From Candidatus Pacearchaeota archaeon (GTDB lineage: Archaea; Nanobdellota; Nanobdellia; Pacearchaeales; GW2011-AR1): 6,556 bases of DNA. Shown here piece after piece: positions 1 through 5,827 of the stretch. The position numbers and the translations under genes were made by a program. The stretch is from NCBI GenBank assembly GCA_016234025.1, contig JACQLL010000028.1:1-6556 (forward strand). The letters run 5' to 3'. The notes beneath the pieces are model-generated. The model was given only the letters and a program-made list of their open reading frames with translations. It was not told where the DNA came from and made no database searches. Numbering within the stretch: position 1 is the stretch's first letter; the number at the start of each line of letters is the position of its first letter.

Positions 1-1218
1 GTTAATCACTTCAAATTGATAGCTCGTAGGAGAACTCGAAATCAAAGCAGTTGCCCTAATGGCTCCATGGCTAAACTTGAAGGAGTTAGAAACTTTTTCA
101 ATCTCTTCTAAAATAATCTCTCCTGGACGGTAGACCTTCAGCAAATCAGAACGCCCGGACTCATTTTCTCCCGGTGCCTTACCGACAAAATAATATTCAG
201 GGTCGCCCTGCAAGAATCCGTCGTCAAACCAGTCAGGCCTCCAAGCAATAAAAGAAATCCCTTCTTTTCCAATGCTCACGTTCAACGACTTATAAAAAAC
301 AGCTCTGCTGAATTCCTCGTGTTCATAAATTTTAAGTTCGACTTCCCCGCTTCCACAAATTTCATTTCCCCCCATGACCAGCAAAACTCTCTCCCCGTCG
401 GTTCTTTTATTTTCCCAGCCAATAGCAGAAGAAATCTCGCTGCCACTTTCATTCAACCACTGCGGATTTGACAACAAGCATCTTTCATTTTCTTCAGGAG
501 CAGGATTCTCTTCAGCAGGTTCTTCCGGAATCGAAGGCGGTTCCTCCGTCGGCGGTTCTTCCGAAGGATTCTCCTCAACAGGCGTCTCTTCTTCACTAGG
601 CATTTCTTCTTGCGAAGGAGGAGCAGGTTCAGAGCCTTTTATATAAACAGGTACAGAATATCTGCCGAAAACAATCCGCTTAATCTGAATCCCTTCAATT
701 CCTGAAATAGAAAAATCAACATTATTAACTCCGGGACGCAGAGCTATATTTCTTTCCGAAGGAAAATCGCTTTCTATTGTTATCGAAGAGTCCCCATAAA
801 GATTGGCAGTTATCCTAAAATTCTTCGTCGTGAAAACGACTCCCGGAGAAATTGAATAATCTATTTTATCACCCTGAACTAAAAAATTTTTTTTATAGTC
901 AACTATTTGAAGACCTCCATTAACAACGCTAATAACATCTTCAATCTTCAAGCTGTAACTCCCCGGGTTTTGAGGCAGAGTCATCCATAAATAATATCTG
1001 TCGCCAAGCTTTTTTATATCATAATCAACTCCTGCAGGAATATATCCGTTTCTAAGAAGTTTAACCTGTTCGCGTGTTATCGTTCCGGAGACATCGTTAG
1101 AAAATTCCAGAATCATCGTTTCAGAAGGGCGATAACTTTCTTTTATATCTGTCGAAACCGCCAAAGCCCAGGGCATACATAGCACGAAAATTACAAAAAC
1201 AAAGCACACTCTTCTCAT
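1..1218 (-). CDS. Secreted or surface protein with Pro/Glu-rich linker, 3' end beyond the window
   Basis: Open for 406 codons from an ATG at 1218 to the left edge, where it is still open, so the C-terminus is missing. Residues 1-20 form a signal peptide: two Arg, a hydrophobic core, then Ala-Leu-Ala before a likely cut after residue 20. Residues 21-194 look beta-rich, with alternating hydrophobics and many Gly, Asn and Ser, as in an Ig-like or other beta-sandwich surface domain. Residues 195-246 are a low-complexity linker almost entirely of Pro, Glu, Ser and Thr. A second domain starts at Cys247, with Cys288 as its only other cysteine, a possible disulfide pair. The start is supported by a TATA box about 24 nt upstream, implying a leaderless mRNA. 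I recognise no family. The architecture (signal, beta domain, acidic stalk, second domain) suggests a surface-exposed or secreted protein. The gene's reality is well supported; its function is unknown. Confidence 0.85.
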   Translation of the reverse strand, partial: MRRVCFVFVIFVLCMPWALAVSTDIKESYRPSETMILEFSNDVSGTITREQVKLLRNGYIPAGVDYDIKKLGDRYYLWMTLPQNPGSYSLKIEDVISVVNGGLQIVDYKKNFLVQGDKIDYSISPGVVFTTKNFRITANLYGDSSITIESDFPSERNIALRPGVNNVDFSISGIEGIQIKRIVFGRYSVPVYIKGSEPAPPSQEEMPSEEETPVEENPSEEPPTEEPPSIPEEPAEENPAPEENERCLLSNPQWLNESGSEISSAIGWENKRTDGERVLLVMGGNEICGSGEVELKIYEHEEFSRAVFYKSLNVSIGKEGISFIAWRPDWFDDGFLQGDPEYYFVGKAPGENESGRSDLLKVYRPGEIILEEIEKVSNSFKFSHGAIRATALISSSPTSYQFEVIN

Positions 1219-1237
1219 ACTTTAAATAAACTTTTCT

Positions 1238-1247
1238 CTTATATAAA
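1238..1247 (-). promoter_or_regulatory. Archaeal TATA box for the secreted protein gene
   Basis: On the minus strand the sequence TTTATATAAG is centred about 24 nt before the ATG at 1218. It is preceded by a purine/A-rich GGAATAA, which could act as a BRE. This spacing puts transcription start at or next to the ATG, so the mRNA is probably leaderless. No Shine-Dalgarno sequence is seen. Confidence 0.65.
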
Positions 1248-1249
1248 TT

Positions 1250-1298
1250 ATTCCAATTTGGGCTTAATGTAGAGTACTCGCGTCGGCCAAATGGGAAT
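1250..1298. repeat. Imperfect inverted repeat with a central palindrome in the gap
   Basis: Arm 1250-1263 (ATTCCAATTTGGGC) and arm 1285-1298 (GGCCAAATGGGAAT) are complementary at 12 of 14 positions. The 21-nt loop between them contains the perfect 8-bp palindrome GAGTACTC (1272-1279). The arms lie directly upstream of the TATA box of the secreted protein gene, with the left arm overlapping the presumed BRE. It could be an operator, an RNA structure in the 3' end of the neighbouring gene's transcript, or chance. No family of element is recognised. Confidence 0.4.
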
Positions 1299-1301
1299 TA
1301 A

Positions 1302-1322
1302 AGATTTCCATCTTGGAAATCT
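1302..1322 (-). terminator. Perfect hairpin just after the 152-aa gene, possible 3'-end signal
   Basis: A perfect 9-bp inverted repeat with a 3-nt loop (AGATTTCCA, TCT, TGGAAATCT) begins 2 nt after the TAA stop of the minus-strand gene ending at 1325. In the minus direction it is not followed by a clear T-run. In the plus direction it is followed by a T-rich stretch (1322-1336), but no plus-strand gene precedes it. A 3'-end or mRNA-stability role is inferred from position only. Confidence 0.35.
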
Positions 1323-1324
1323 CT

Positions 1325-1783
1325 TTATTTCTTTTTAGCTCTCTTTTCAGGTTCCTTTTTCTGAAAAAGGAGGGGTGCCGATTTCTTGAGCTCATTAATC
1401 AACGTCTCTCTTTCAACAAGCACATTTTTCGTAATAGCGTCATATTCGTGCAACCTCTGAATTAGTTTGTTCCCAATATCATTCAACTGCACATTTGAAA
1501 TAGCAAAAGAAGGAGGGCTCACAATGTCGATATTAGAAGGCATATAAGCAAACAAAACTCCAAGATAATTTTCGATCGACGCAAATTCAACCTCAAGTTC
1601 TGAAAATGTCGTGAATAAATCTTTAGATTTTTCAACAGGGATCGGTTCATGAATCTTCTTGCTAATAAGCTTAACCCCTCTTTCAGCGCCGAGTTTATCG
1701 ACCAGCTCCTCAAGAGCTTTCTTTACGTGTTCCTTTGGTCTTCCGAGAATTTCCAAAACAAGCGTCGCCGCAATATTCGACAT
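1325..1783 (-). CDS. Conserved-looking protein of unknown function, alpha/beta plus coiled coil
   Basis: A 152-aa soluble protein with no signal peptide or membrane segment. I do not recognise a named family. The N-terminus reads as strand (4-13), helix (16-34) and strand (37-48), a beta-alpha-beta pattern resembling ferredoxin-like or ACT-type folds. The motif Leu-Gly-Arg-Pro-Lys-Glu-His-Val at 13-20 sits at the first strand-helix turn. The middle (57-91) contains a possible strand and a Ser-Pro-Pro turn. A long amphipathic helix (about 101-134) could form a coiled coil. The tail (142-152) is mostly Lys, Glu and Arg, with a run of Lys at the end. The ATG at 1783 is preferred to an in-frame TTG three codons upstream, because the TATA box at 1804-1813 is 26 nt from it. 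Downstream of the nuclease operon but separately promoted, so its role cannot be read from context. Confidence 0.85.
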   Translation of the reverse strand: MSNIAATLVLEILGRPKEHVKKALEELVDKLGAERGVKLISKKIHEPIPVEKSKDLFTTFSELEVEFASIENYLGVLFAYMPSNIDIVSPPSFAISNVQLNDIGNKLIQRLHEYDAITKNVLVERETLINELKKSAPLLFQKKEPEKRAKKK

Positions 1784-1803
1784 TTTTATCAATAGAAAGG
1801 GCA

Positions 1804-1813
1804 GGTTTTAAAG
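1804..1813 (-). promoter_or_regulatory. Archaeal TATA box for the 152-aa gene
   Basis: Minus-strand CTTTAAAACC is centred about 26 nt before the ATG at 1783, with GGCAATAA upstream as a possible BRE. It lies in the 40-nt gap after the stop of the preceding gene, so this gene can be expressed apart from the nuclease operon. A leaderless mRNA is implied. Confidence 0.6.
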
Positions 1814-1823
1814 TTATTGCCTT

Positions 1824-2498
1824 TCAAATCCTCCTCAACCCAAGCAGCACAATTATTAAAATCAACAAACTGCCAAATCCATATAATAACCATCTTCTTT
1901 CTTTTCCTTGTTTGGTTTCAAATACTTCAGAAGATTCCTCATTTTGAACAGGAGAATTAAGAACTATCTTCTCTTCTATCTTCGGAGAAACTTTTTTCTC
2001 TTCAATTTTTTCCGTAGGTTCATCATAAGCAATCGGTTCTTCAGAAGAGTCATCTTCCTCTTCAATAGTTTCTTCTTCAGGCAGAATCTCTTCGTCTTGA
2101 ACAACCTCTCCCTTTAAAACCTCAATGGAATTGCAAACCTCTTCGAAATTTCCCCCGGACGATTTTCTCAATCTCGCGCAAATATTTGTCTCGCCGACAA
2201 AATGCGAAATAATCCTGAATTGCGTCGTGTCAGGAAAAACTCCGTTCAGATAAAAATGAGGACTCTTCCAGTTCTGCCCGTCAAATATTTCCGAGAACTC
2301 TTTCACCGGCTCATGCACAAAAACCTTAACGTCATAACTTTCCGCGATATTTTCATTGCTTAAAATCGAAACATCAAACTCTTCCTCCGAGTTCACAGAA
2401 TTAGGAGATATCAATTCAAATTCCAAAGCAGAAACAATTGGAAAAATTAAAAGTGAAATGAAAACAATCCATAAAATTTCAGTATCCATAAAACTCAT
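1824..2498 (-). CDS. Membrane-anchored surface protein: signal peptide, beta domain, acidic stalk, C-terminal TM
   Basis: A 224-aa protein with a clear type I membrane layout. Residues 1-24 are a signal peptide with a hydrophobic core at 8-22 and a likely cut after Ser-Ala. Residues 25-128 look like a small Ig-like beta domain with two cysteines, C107 and C122, that could pair. Residues 129-200 are a strongly acidic Glu/Pro/Ser/Lys linker. Residues 203-221 are a transmembrane helix ending in a short Arg-Arg-Ile cytoplasmic tail. The most likely start is ATG 2498, which overlaps the nuclease gene by 20 nt; ATG 2489 (three codons later, 11-nt overlap) is equally compatible with the signal peptide. 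Overlap implies translational coupling with the nuclease. It may display or tether a partner outside the membrane; no specific function can be assigned. Confidence 0.85.
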   Translation of the reverse strand: MSFMDTEILWIVFISLLIFPIVSALEFELISPNSVNSEEEFDVSILSNENIAESYDVKVFVHEPVKEFSEIFDGQNWKSPHFYLNGVFPDTTQFRIISHFVGETNICARLRKSSGGNFEEVCNSIEVLKGEVVQDEEILPEEETIEEEDDSSEEPIAYDEPTEKIEEKKVSPKIEEKIVLNSPVQNEESSEVFETKQGKERRWLLYGFGSLLILIIVLLGLRRI

Positions 2499-3219
2499 AA
2501 TGGGCTATTCTCCTCTCCGAGTCAAAAAGGTAAAAAGAGTCCCGGTTATTGTTCCAGACATTCTGGCTGCTTCCCCAAAATAAATTGTTTCTTTCATCTT
2601 CTCCGGACTCTGTATTAAGGTTTACCTCGTCAAAAATAATGTCCCTAAATTTATATTCTTTTCTGCTTTCGTCTTTAACCACCCAATCTTTAAAATTAAT
2701 CTCTCCGCACGAACTCTTAATCAAAACTACTTCTTCCTCGGGATCTATCTCACTATAAAAACATCCGAAGAATCTCGAGTGTTCCCAGATTCCAAGGCCA
2801 TTTTCAATTGCCTCCCTTTCCGCCTCCGCAAATATCTCCTTTTCACTTTCATCCACCAAAAATTTCGTGGCAAGCCCGAGCTCAACTATTTTCAGATTAA
2901 TATATTCAGGAGAATAAACTCTCGCCAAACTCCTGCCGTATTTTTCTTCTCCCAAAATTTCAAGCTCTAAACTTTTATTTTCAAATTTTGCCAAAAATTC
3001 TTTCGCTTCTTCATAACCTTTGACATTTTTTTCAGGAGTGTTGATATTAAGCATACGGACGGTGGCCCCTTCATCGGTTACAAAAGTATCTCCATCAATC
3101 ACTCTTTCCACAGCGACGCGCTCTCTTCCGCTTTCTCCGATATTTGAAAAAAGATAAACATTACTCGCTGTTAAAATAGTAATAAAAACCGACAATAAAA
3201 AGGCGTATCTCTTTTCCAT
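2479..3219 (-). CDS. Membrane-anchored SNase-like (thermonuclease family) nuclease with C-terminal lamin-tail-like domain
   Basis: A 246-aa protein. Residues 5-24 are a hydrophobic N-terminal anchor or signal. Residues about 35-150 match the staphylococcal nuclease fold, an OB-fold that in the family hydrolyses DNA and RNA with calcium. Visible motifs: IDGDT (41-45, D44 matching the first calcium aspartate), R55 and E63 in a VRMLNINTPE stretch (matching catalytic R35 and E43), and GR at 95-96 (R96 matching R87). The second calcium aspartate (D40 of the classic enzyme) is N60 here. Residues about 171-246 resemble a lamin-tail domain: a Trp-containing first strand (DWVVKDE), then FWGSSQNVWNNNRDSFYLFD. 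C153 and C171 could form a disulfide between the domains. The ATG at 3219 follows directly on the TAA of the deacylase gene, with no gap. It probably acts outside the cytoplasmic membrane. Family assignment is firm; activity is inferred. Confidence 0.9.
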   Translation of the reverse strand: MEKRYAFLLSVFITILTASNVYLFSNIGESGRERVAVERVIDGDTFVTDEGATVRMLNINTPEKNVKGYEEAKEFLAKFENKSLELEILGEEKYGRSLARVYSPEYINLKIVELGLATKFLVDESEKEIFAEAEREAIENGLGIWEHSRFFGCFYSEIDPEEEVVLIKSSCGEINFKDWVVKDESRKEYKFRDIIFDEVNLNTESGEDERNNLFWGSSQNVWNNNRDSFYLFDSERRIAHYEFYGY

Positions 3220-3693
3220 TTAAATCTTTAACACATGTTTCTCGCAGATCAATGAATCGTAAAACTTCCTTAAATTTTCTTTGTCCAAGACAAAAGTCGA
3301 AGTGTTTTCATTAGGATGAAAACCCGAGCTCTCGGCAAGCCAGACTTCCTCATCGATTATTAAAACAATTTTTTCATTTCTTATAGCGGCAAAAATAGAA
3401 ACCGCTCCCGGATAAACTTCTAACCCTCTTTTCAATTCTTCCTCCGACGCAAAATTAAGTTTCTTAACCTCAAACTTTTTTCTTAAAATTTTAGTATCCA
3501 ATCTTTTATCTCCACGCATTCCAACAAGATAAAATTTTCCACGACTATCTTTCAAAAACAGCGTCTTGCAATGCATCCCTGGAATTTTCTTTTTCAACTT
3601 TCTCGCCTCAACAAAGCTAAAAACCGGAGGATGCCGATATTCCTTGTACTCTATCTTATATTTTTCAAGATAACTCTTAAGCTCTTTGTCCAT
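3220..3693 (-). CDS. YbaK/ProX-family aminoacyl-tRNA deacylase (trans-editing)
   Basis: A 157-aa cytoplasmic protein of the YbaK/EbsC/ProX family, whose members clear mischarged aminoacyl-tRNAs such as Ala- or Cys-tRNA(Pro). Visible family signatures: an N-terminal helix followed by YRHPPVFSFVEA (19-30); CKTLFLKD (42-49) carrying the conserved lysine K43; GMRGDKRLD (58-66); VYPGAVSIF (93-101), equivalent to the GVPPGSVTPF loop; and FHPNENTST (125-133). Length is normal for a free-standing member. The reading frame extends to a TTG at 3762, but ATG 3693 is chosen because homology begins there and a TATA box sits about 23 nt upstream, inside that extension. First gene of the minus-strand operon; its stop codon directly abuts the nuclease start. 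The substrate cannot be decided from sequence. A housekeeping role unrelated to the surface genes downstream is plausible. Confidence 0.9.
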   Translation of the reverse strand: MDKELKSYLEKYKIEYKEYRHPPVFSFVEARKLKKKIPGMHCKTLFLKDSRGKFYLVGMRGDKRLDTKILRKKFEVKKLNFASEEELKRGLEVYPGAVSIFAAIRNEKIVLIIDEEVWLAESSGFHPNENTSTFVLDKENLRKFYDSLICEKHVLKI

Positions 3694-3710
3694 CCTAAAA
3701 TTAAGAAAAG

Positions 3711-3720
3711 CCTTATATAA
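3711..3720 (-). promoter_or_regulatory. Archaeal TATA box for the deacylase-nuclease operon
   Basis: Minus-strand TTATATAAGG is centred 23 nt before ATG 3693, with AGCAAATTA upstream as a possible BRE. It fixes the deacylase start at 3693 and implies a leaderless first gene. It shares a 130-nt divergent intergenic region (3694-3823) with the reductase promoter. That gap also holds two small hairpins, CTTCG/CGAAG at 3734-3746 and a 6-bp one near 3749-3764, with no clear role. Confidence 0.65.
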
Positions 3721-3793
3721 TAATTTGCTTCTCCTTCGGTACGAAGCTGATTGTCTACACAACCGCTAAATCTTAAGTCGAGCGCAAACAAAC

Positions 3794-3803
3794 AATTATA
3801 AAA
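3794..3803 (+). promoter_or_regulatory. Archaeal TATA box for the thioredoxin-reductase-like gene
   Basis: AATTATAAAA is centred about 25 nt before ATG 3824, with an A-rich GCAAACAA upstream as a possible BRE. It implies transcription start at the ATG (leaderless). It is arranged back to back with the deacylase-operon promoter. Confidence 0.65.
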
Positions 3804-3823
3804 CCTGCCTTCTCTTTCTTTAT

Positions 3824-4795
3824 ATGGAGAAACAACATTTCAAAGAATACGACTTCATAATCATCGGCGCAGGAGTGACGGGCCTCGCCGCTGCAATGTA
3901 TGGTGCGCGACTCGGTCTGAAAACGCTCGCCCTCGGAGCGTCGCACGGCTCCGAACTTCCAGTCGGAGGAGTCATAACAACAACAAACGTCGTCGAAAAC
4001 TACCCAGGATTCATCCGTCTGACAGGAACAGAACTCGCAGAGCATCTCGAAAAACACGCCAAGGATTACGATTTAGTCGAGATAAAAGAAGAAAAGGTAA
4101 ACTCAATAGAAAAAACAAAGCAAGGTTTCAAAGTTAAAACAGAAAAAAACGAATTTTCAGGAAAGACAATTTTATTTGCAACAGGAACAAAATGGAGAAA
4201 ACTTCCGGAAGAAATTAAGGGAAGCCGCGAGTTCGAGGGCAGAGGAATAAACTTCTGCGCGCTTTGCGACGCTCCTCTTTTCAAAAACAAAATCGTCGCA
4301 GTCATCGGCGGCTCTGACTCTGCCGCAAAGGACTCTCTCCTTCTTGCAGAACACGCAAAAAAGGTCTATATAATCTACCGCGGAGAACAGATTCATCCCG
4401 AGCCGATTAACCTTTCCCGGGTTAAAGCAAACAAAAAAATAGAAATAATAAACAACACAAATCTCAAGGAAATAAAAGGCGACAAATTCGTCAAGTCACT
4501 AATCCTCGACAAACCGCACAACGGAAAAAATGAGCTAACTCTCGATGGCATATTCGTCGCAATCGGTCACATCATTCTCTCCGATTTGGCAAAACCTCTC
4601 GGCGTAAAATTAAACAAAGCAGGAGAAATAATAATCGACCATAAAACTTCAGAGACAAACGTCGGCGGAGTTTATGCAGCCGGCGACGTCGCAGACAAGC
4701 CATTCAAGCAGGCAATAACCGGCGTCGCAGAAGGATGCACTGCTGCTTACTCGGCATACGAATACATAACCTCGCAAAGAATAGAAAGCAGCTAA
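3824..4795 (+). CDS. trxB: Thioredoxin-reductase-like FAD/NAD(P) flavoprotein
   Basis: A 323-aa cytoplasmic flavoprotein, normal length for low-Mr thioredoxin reductases, which pass electrons from NAD(P)H through FAD and a CxxC pair to thioredoxin. Domains in order: FAD Rossmann motif GAGVTG (15-20); TTTNVVENYPGF (52-63), typical of the family; a return to the FAD domain at FATGT (118-122); redox-active CALC at 145-148 followed by Asp149; nucleotide-binding GGSDSAAKDS (162-171); and C-terminal GDV (287-289) with KQAITGVAEG for FAD binding. The usual NADPH-phosphate motif HRRDxxR is here YRGEQIH (185-191): the second and third arginines are Gly187 and His191, so NADPH preference is doubtful. 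It has its own promoter; the next gene starts 38 nt later behind another promoter. The partner thioredoxin is not in the window. A related ferredoxin- or NADH-dependent reductase is possible. Confidence 0.92.
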   Translation: MEKQHFKEYDFIIIGAGVTGLAAAMYGARLGLKTLALGASHGSELPVGGVITTTNVVENYPGFIRLTGTELAEHLEKHAKDYDLVEIKEEKVNSIEKTKQGFKVKTEKNEFSGKTILFATGTKWRKLPEEIKGSREFEGRGINFCALCDAPLFKNKIVAVIGGSDSAAKDSLLLAEHAKKVYIIYRGEQIHPEPINLSRVKANKKIEIINNTNLKEIKGDKFVKSLILDKPHNGKNELTLDGIFVAIGHIILSDLAKPLGVKLNKAGEIIIDHKTSETNVGGVYAAGDVADKPFKQAITGVAEGCTAAYSAYEYITSQRIESS

Positions 4796-4803
4796 CGCAA
4801 TAG

Positions 4804-4809
4804 TTTTTT
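4804..4809 (+). terminator. T-run after the reductase gene
   Basis: Six T residues begin 8 nt after the TAA of the reductase gene. Archaeal termination often needs only a T-rich stretch. The same bases form part of the TATA-like box of the next gene, so assignment as a terminator is tentative. Confidence 0.3.
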
Positions 4810-4813
4810 AAAG
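4804..4813 (+). promoter_or_regulatory. Archaeal TATA-like box for the pilin operon
   Basis: TTTTTTAAAG is centred about 25 nt before ATG 4834, with GCAATAG upstream as a possible BRE (compare GCAATAA before the 152-aa gene). It implies a leaderless first pilin gene and a transcript separate from the reductase. Confidence 0.55.
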
Positions 4814-4833
4814 AAAGATGCTCATTTAACTAA

Positions 4834-5277
4834 ATGAAAAGAGGACTATCTCCTGTAATAGCAACCGTTCTTTTAGTATCTCTTGGTCTGATTCTCGCAA
4901 TAGCTATCTTTTTCTGGGCGCGAAGTTTCATCGGTGACTCAATTGTCAAAGGGGAGAGAGATATCAAGCAGTCCTGTGAAAAGGTCTTCTTTCAGGCAGA
5001 TGCATACAACGGCGAACTACACGTCGAAAACTTAGGAAGTGTTCCTATCAGGGGATTCGAACTAAGTAAAAAACAAATAATCGGGGAGATAACAAAAATA
5101 GCAGAACTCGAGGAAGGAACAATCTCCGCAGGCCAGACAGCAACCATTGAACTGCCTCAAGGAGTAAGCTCCGGAGACACGGTGATTGTCGTGCCGATAC
5201 TCTTGGGAGAAACCGAAACAACAAAAAAAGCCTACATCTGCGACAAAGAAAACGGAAATGAAATACTCGTCGAATAA
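4834..5277 (+). CDS. Archaeal type IV pilin-like protein, first of three
   Basis: A 147-aa protein with a textbook archaeal pilin N-terminus: short basic leader MKRG, then LSPVIATVLLV, with likely prepilin-peptidase (PibD/FlaK-type) cleavage after Gly4. Residues 5-29 form the hydrophobic assembly helix. The rest (about 40-147) is a small beta-rich head with a VENLGSVPIRGFEL strand pair and a GQTATIELP strand, as in archaeal pilins and archaellins. C48 and C136, near either end of the head, could form a disulfide. In the family, the processed helix packs into the core of a membrane-anchored filament and the head faces outside. First gene of a promoter-led operon with two further pilin-like genes; its 3' end overlaps the second gene by 20 nt. 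Major or minor pilin status cannot be decided. Confidence 0.88.
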   Translation: MKRGLSPVIATVLLVSLGLILAIAIFFWARSFIGDSIVKGERDIKQSCEKVFFQADAYNGELHVENLGSVPIRGFELSKKQIIGEITKIAELEEGTISAGQTATIELPQGVSSGDTVIVVPILLGETETTKKAYICDKENGNEILVE

Positions 5278-5827
5278 AATCAAAAAAAAAGCACTCTCAT
5301 CAGTAGTTGCAACAATACTTTTAGTTATGCTTACAATAATTGCAGTAGCGATAATCGCAGGATTCATAATCCCATTTGTTTCAGACAGTCTGAATGAAGG
5401 AACAGAATGTGTTGATTATACAAACTATTTCATATTCGAAGACGAATTCGGATATAACTGCTACAGCCAGGTAGACGGCGAAAATTTCTACGCAATCTCC
5501 GTCGGCGTTTCATCTGCTAAATCGGAATCAGAAGAAAAAATAAAAGGATTCAAATTAGCTTTCCAAAAAACAGGAGGTTCAGAAGTAGCAGACGTTCTCG
5601 AAGGTGAGCCGACTTCAGGCGAACTCGGAGGAATAAGAATGCTTGATTCTGCAAAGCCAATAATAGAAATTCCAAAAGGAAGAGAAGTAAGAACCTACGT
5701 CTACAGAACAACTGAAACGTTCGAGTCAGTAGGAATTTCTCCCATTCTAAAATCAGGACGGCTATGTGACCAAACAGACAAAATAAGAGTATCTTTCGAA
5801 ATATGCGAGAATCCTATCGATGTCTAA
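5258..5827 (+). CDS. Archaeal type IV pilin-like protein, second of three
   Basis: A 189-aa protein. The basic leader (K7, K9-K11) ends KKKA, followed by LSSVVATILLV (13-23), so cleavage after Ala12 or Lys11 is expected. The usual Pro of the LSPV motif is Ser15 here. Residues 13-40 are the hydrophobic helix. The head (about 45-189) carries four cysteines, C51, C68, C170 and C183, likely two disulfides, and is larger than that of the first pilin. The ATG at 5258 is chosen because it gives a normal-length leader; the frame stays open upstream inside the previous gene, but starting there would give an unusually long leader. It overlaps the previous gene by 20 nt, and only a weak GGAA lies before it, so translation is probably coupled. 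A minor or adhesive-tip pilin is possible; that is inference. Confidence 0.86.
   Translation: MKYSSNKIKKKALSSVVATILLVMLTIIAVAIIAGFIIPFVSDSLNEGTECVDYTNYFIFEDEFGYNCYSQVDGENFYAISVGVSSAKSESEEKIKGFKLAFQKTGGSEVADVLEGEPTSGELGGIRMLDSAKPIIEIPKGREVRTYVYRTTETFESVGISPILKSGRLCDQTDKIRVSFEICENPIDV

Noticed and set aside
374..646. Plus-strand open frame rich in Ser and Gly opposite the secreted protein
   Set aside because: It is the antisense image of the Pro/Glu-rich linker of the minus-strand gene, has no promoter, and resembles no protein family.
1261..1322. tRNA-like impression (TAGAGTACTCGCG like a D-arm, then a small stem with a 7-nt loop)
   Set aside because: No T-loop consensus, no consistent anticodon stem and a poor acceptor pairing; more simply a set of inverted repeats.
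3734..3746. Small CTTCG/CGAAG hairpin between the divergent promoters
   Set aside because: Only 5 bp with a 3-nt loop; such hairpins are expected by chance and no gene end lies there.
3694..3762. 23-residue N-terminal extension of the deacylase from a TTG
   Set aside because: The extension is basic, outside the family's alignment range, and contains the TATA box that drives the shorter form.
3773..4057. Minus-strand open frame of 94 codons across the reductase promoter and 5' end
   Set aside because: It lies opposite the clearly conserved FAD-binding region, is oddly Cys-rich, and is a by-product of the GC-rich codons there.
5062..5367. Minus-strand open frame of 101 codons opposite the pilin genes
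   Set aside because: It runs antisense to two well-supported pilin genes and has no promoter or recognisable domain.
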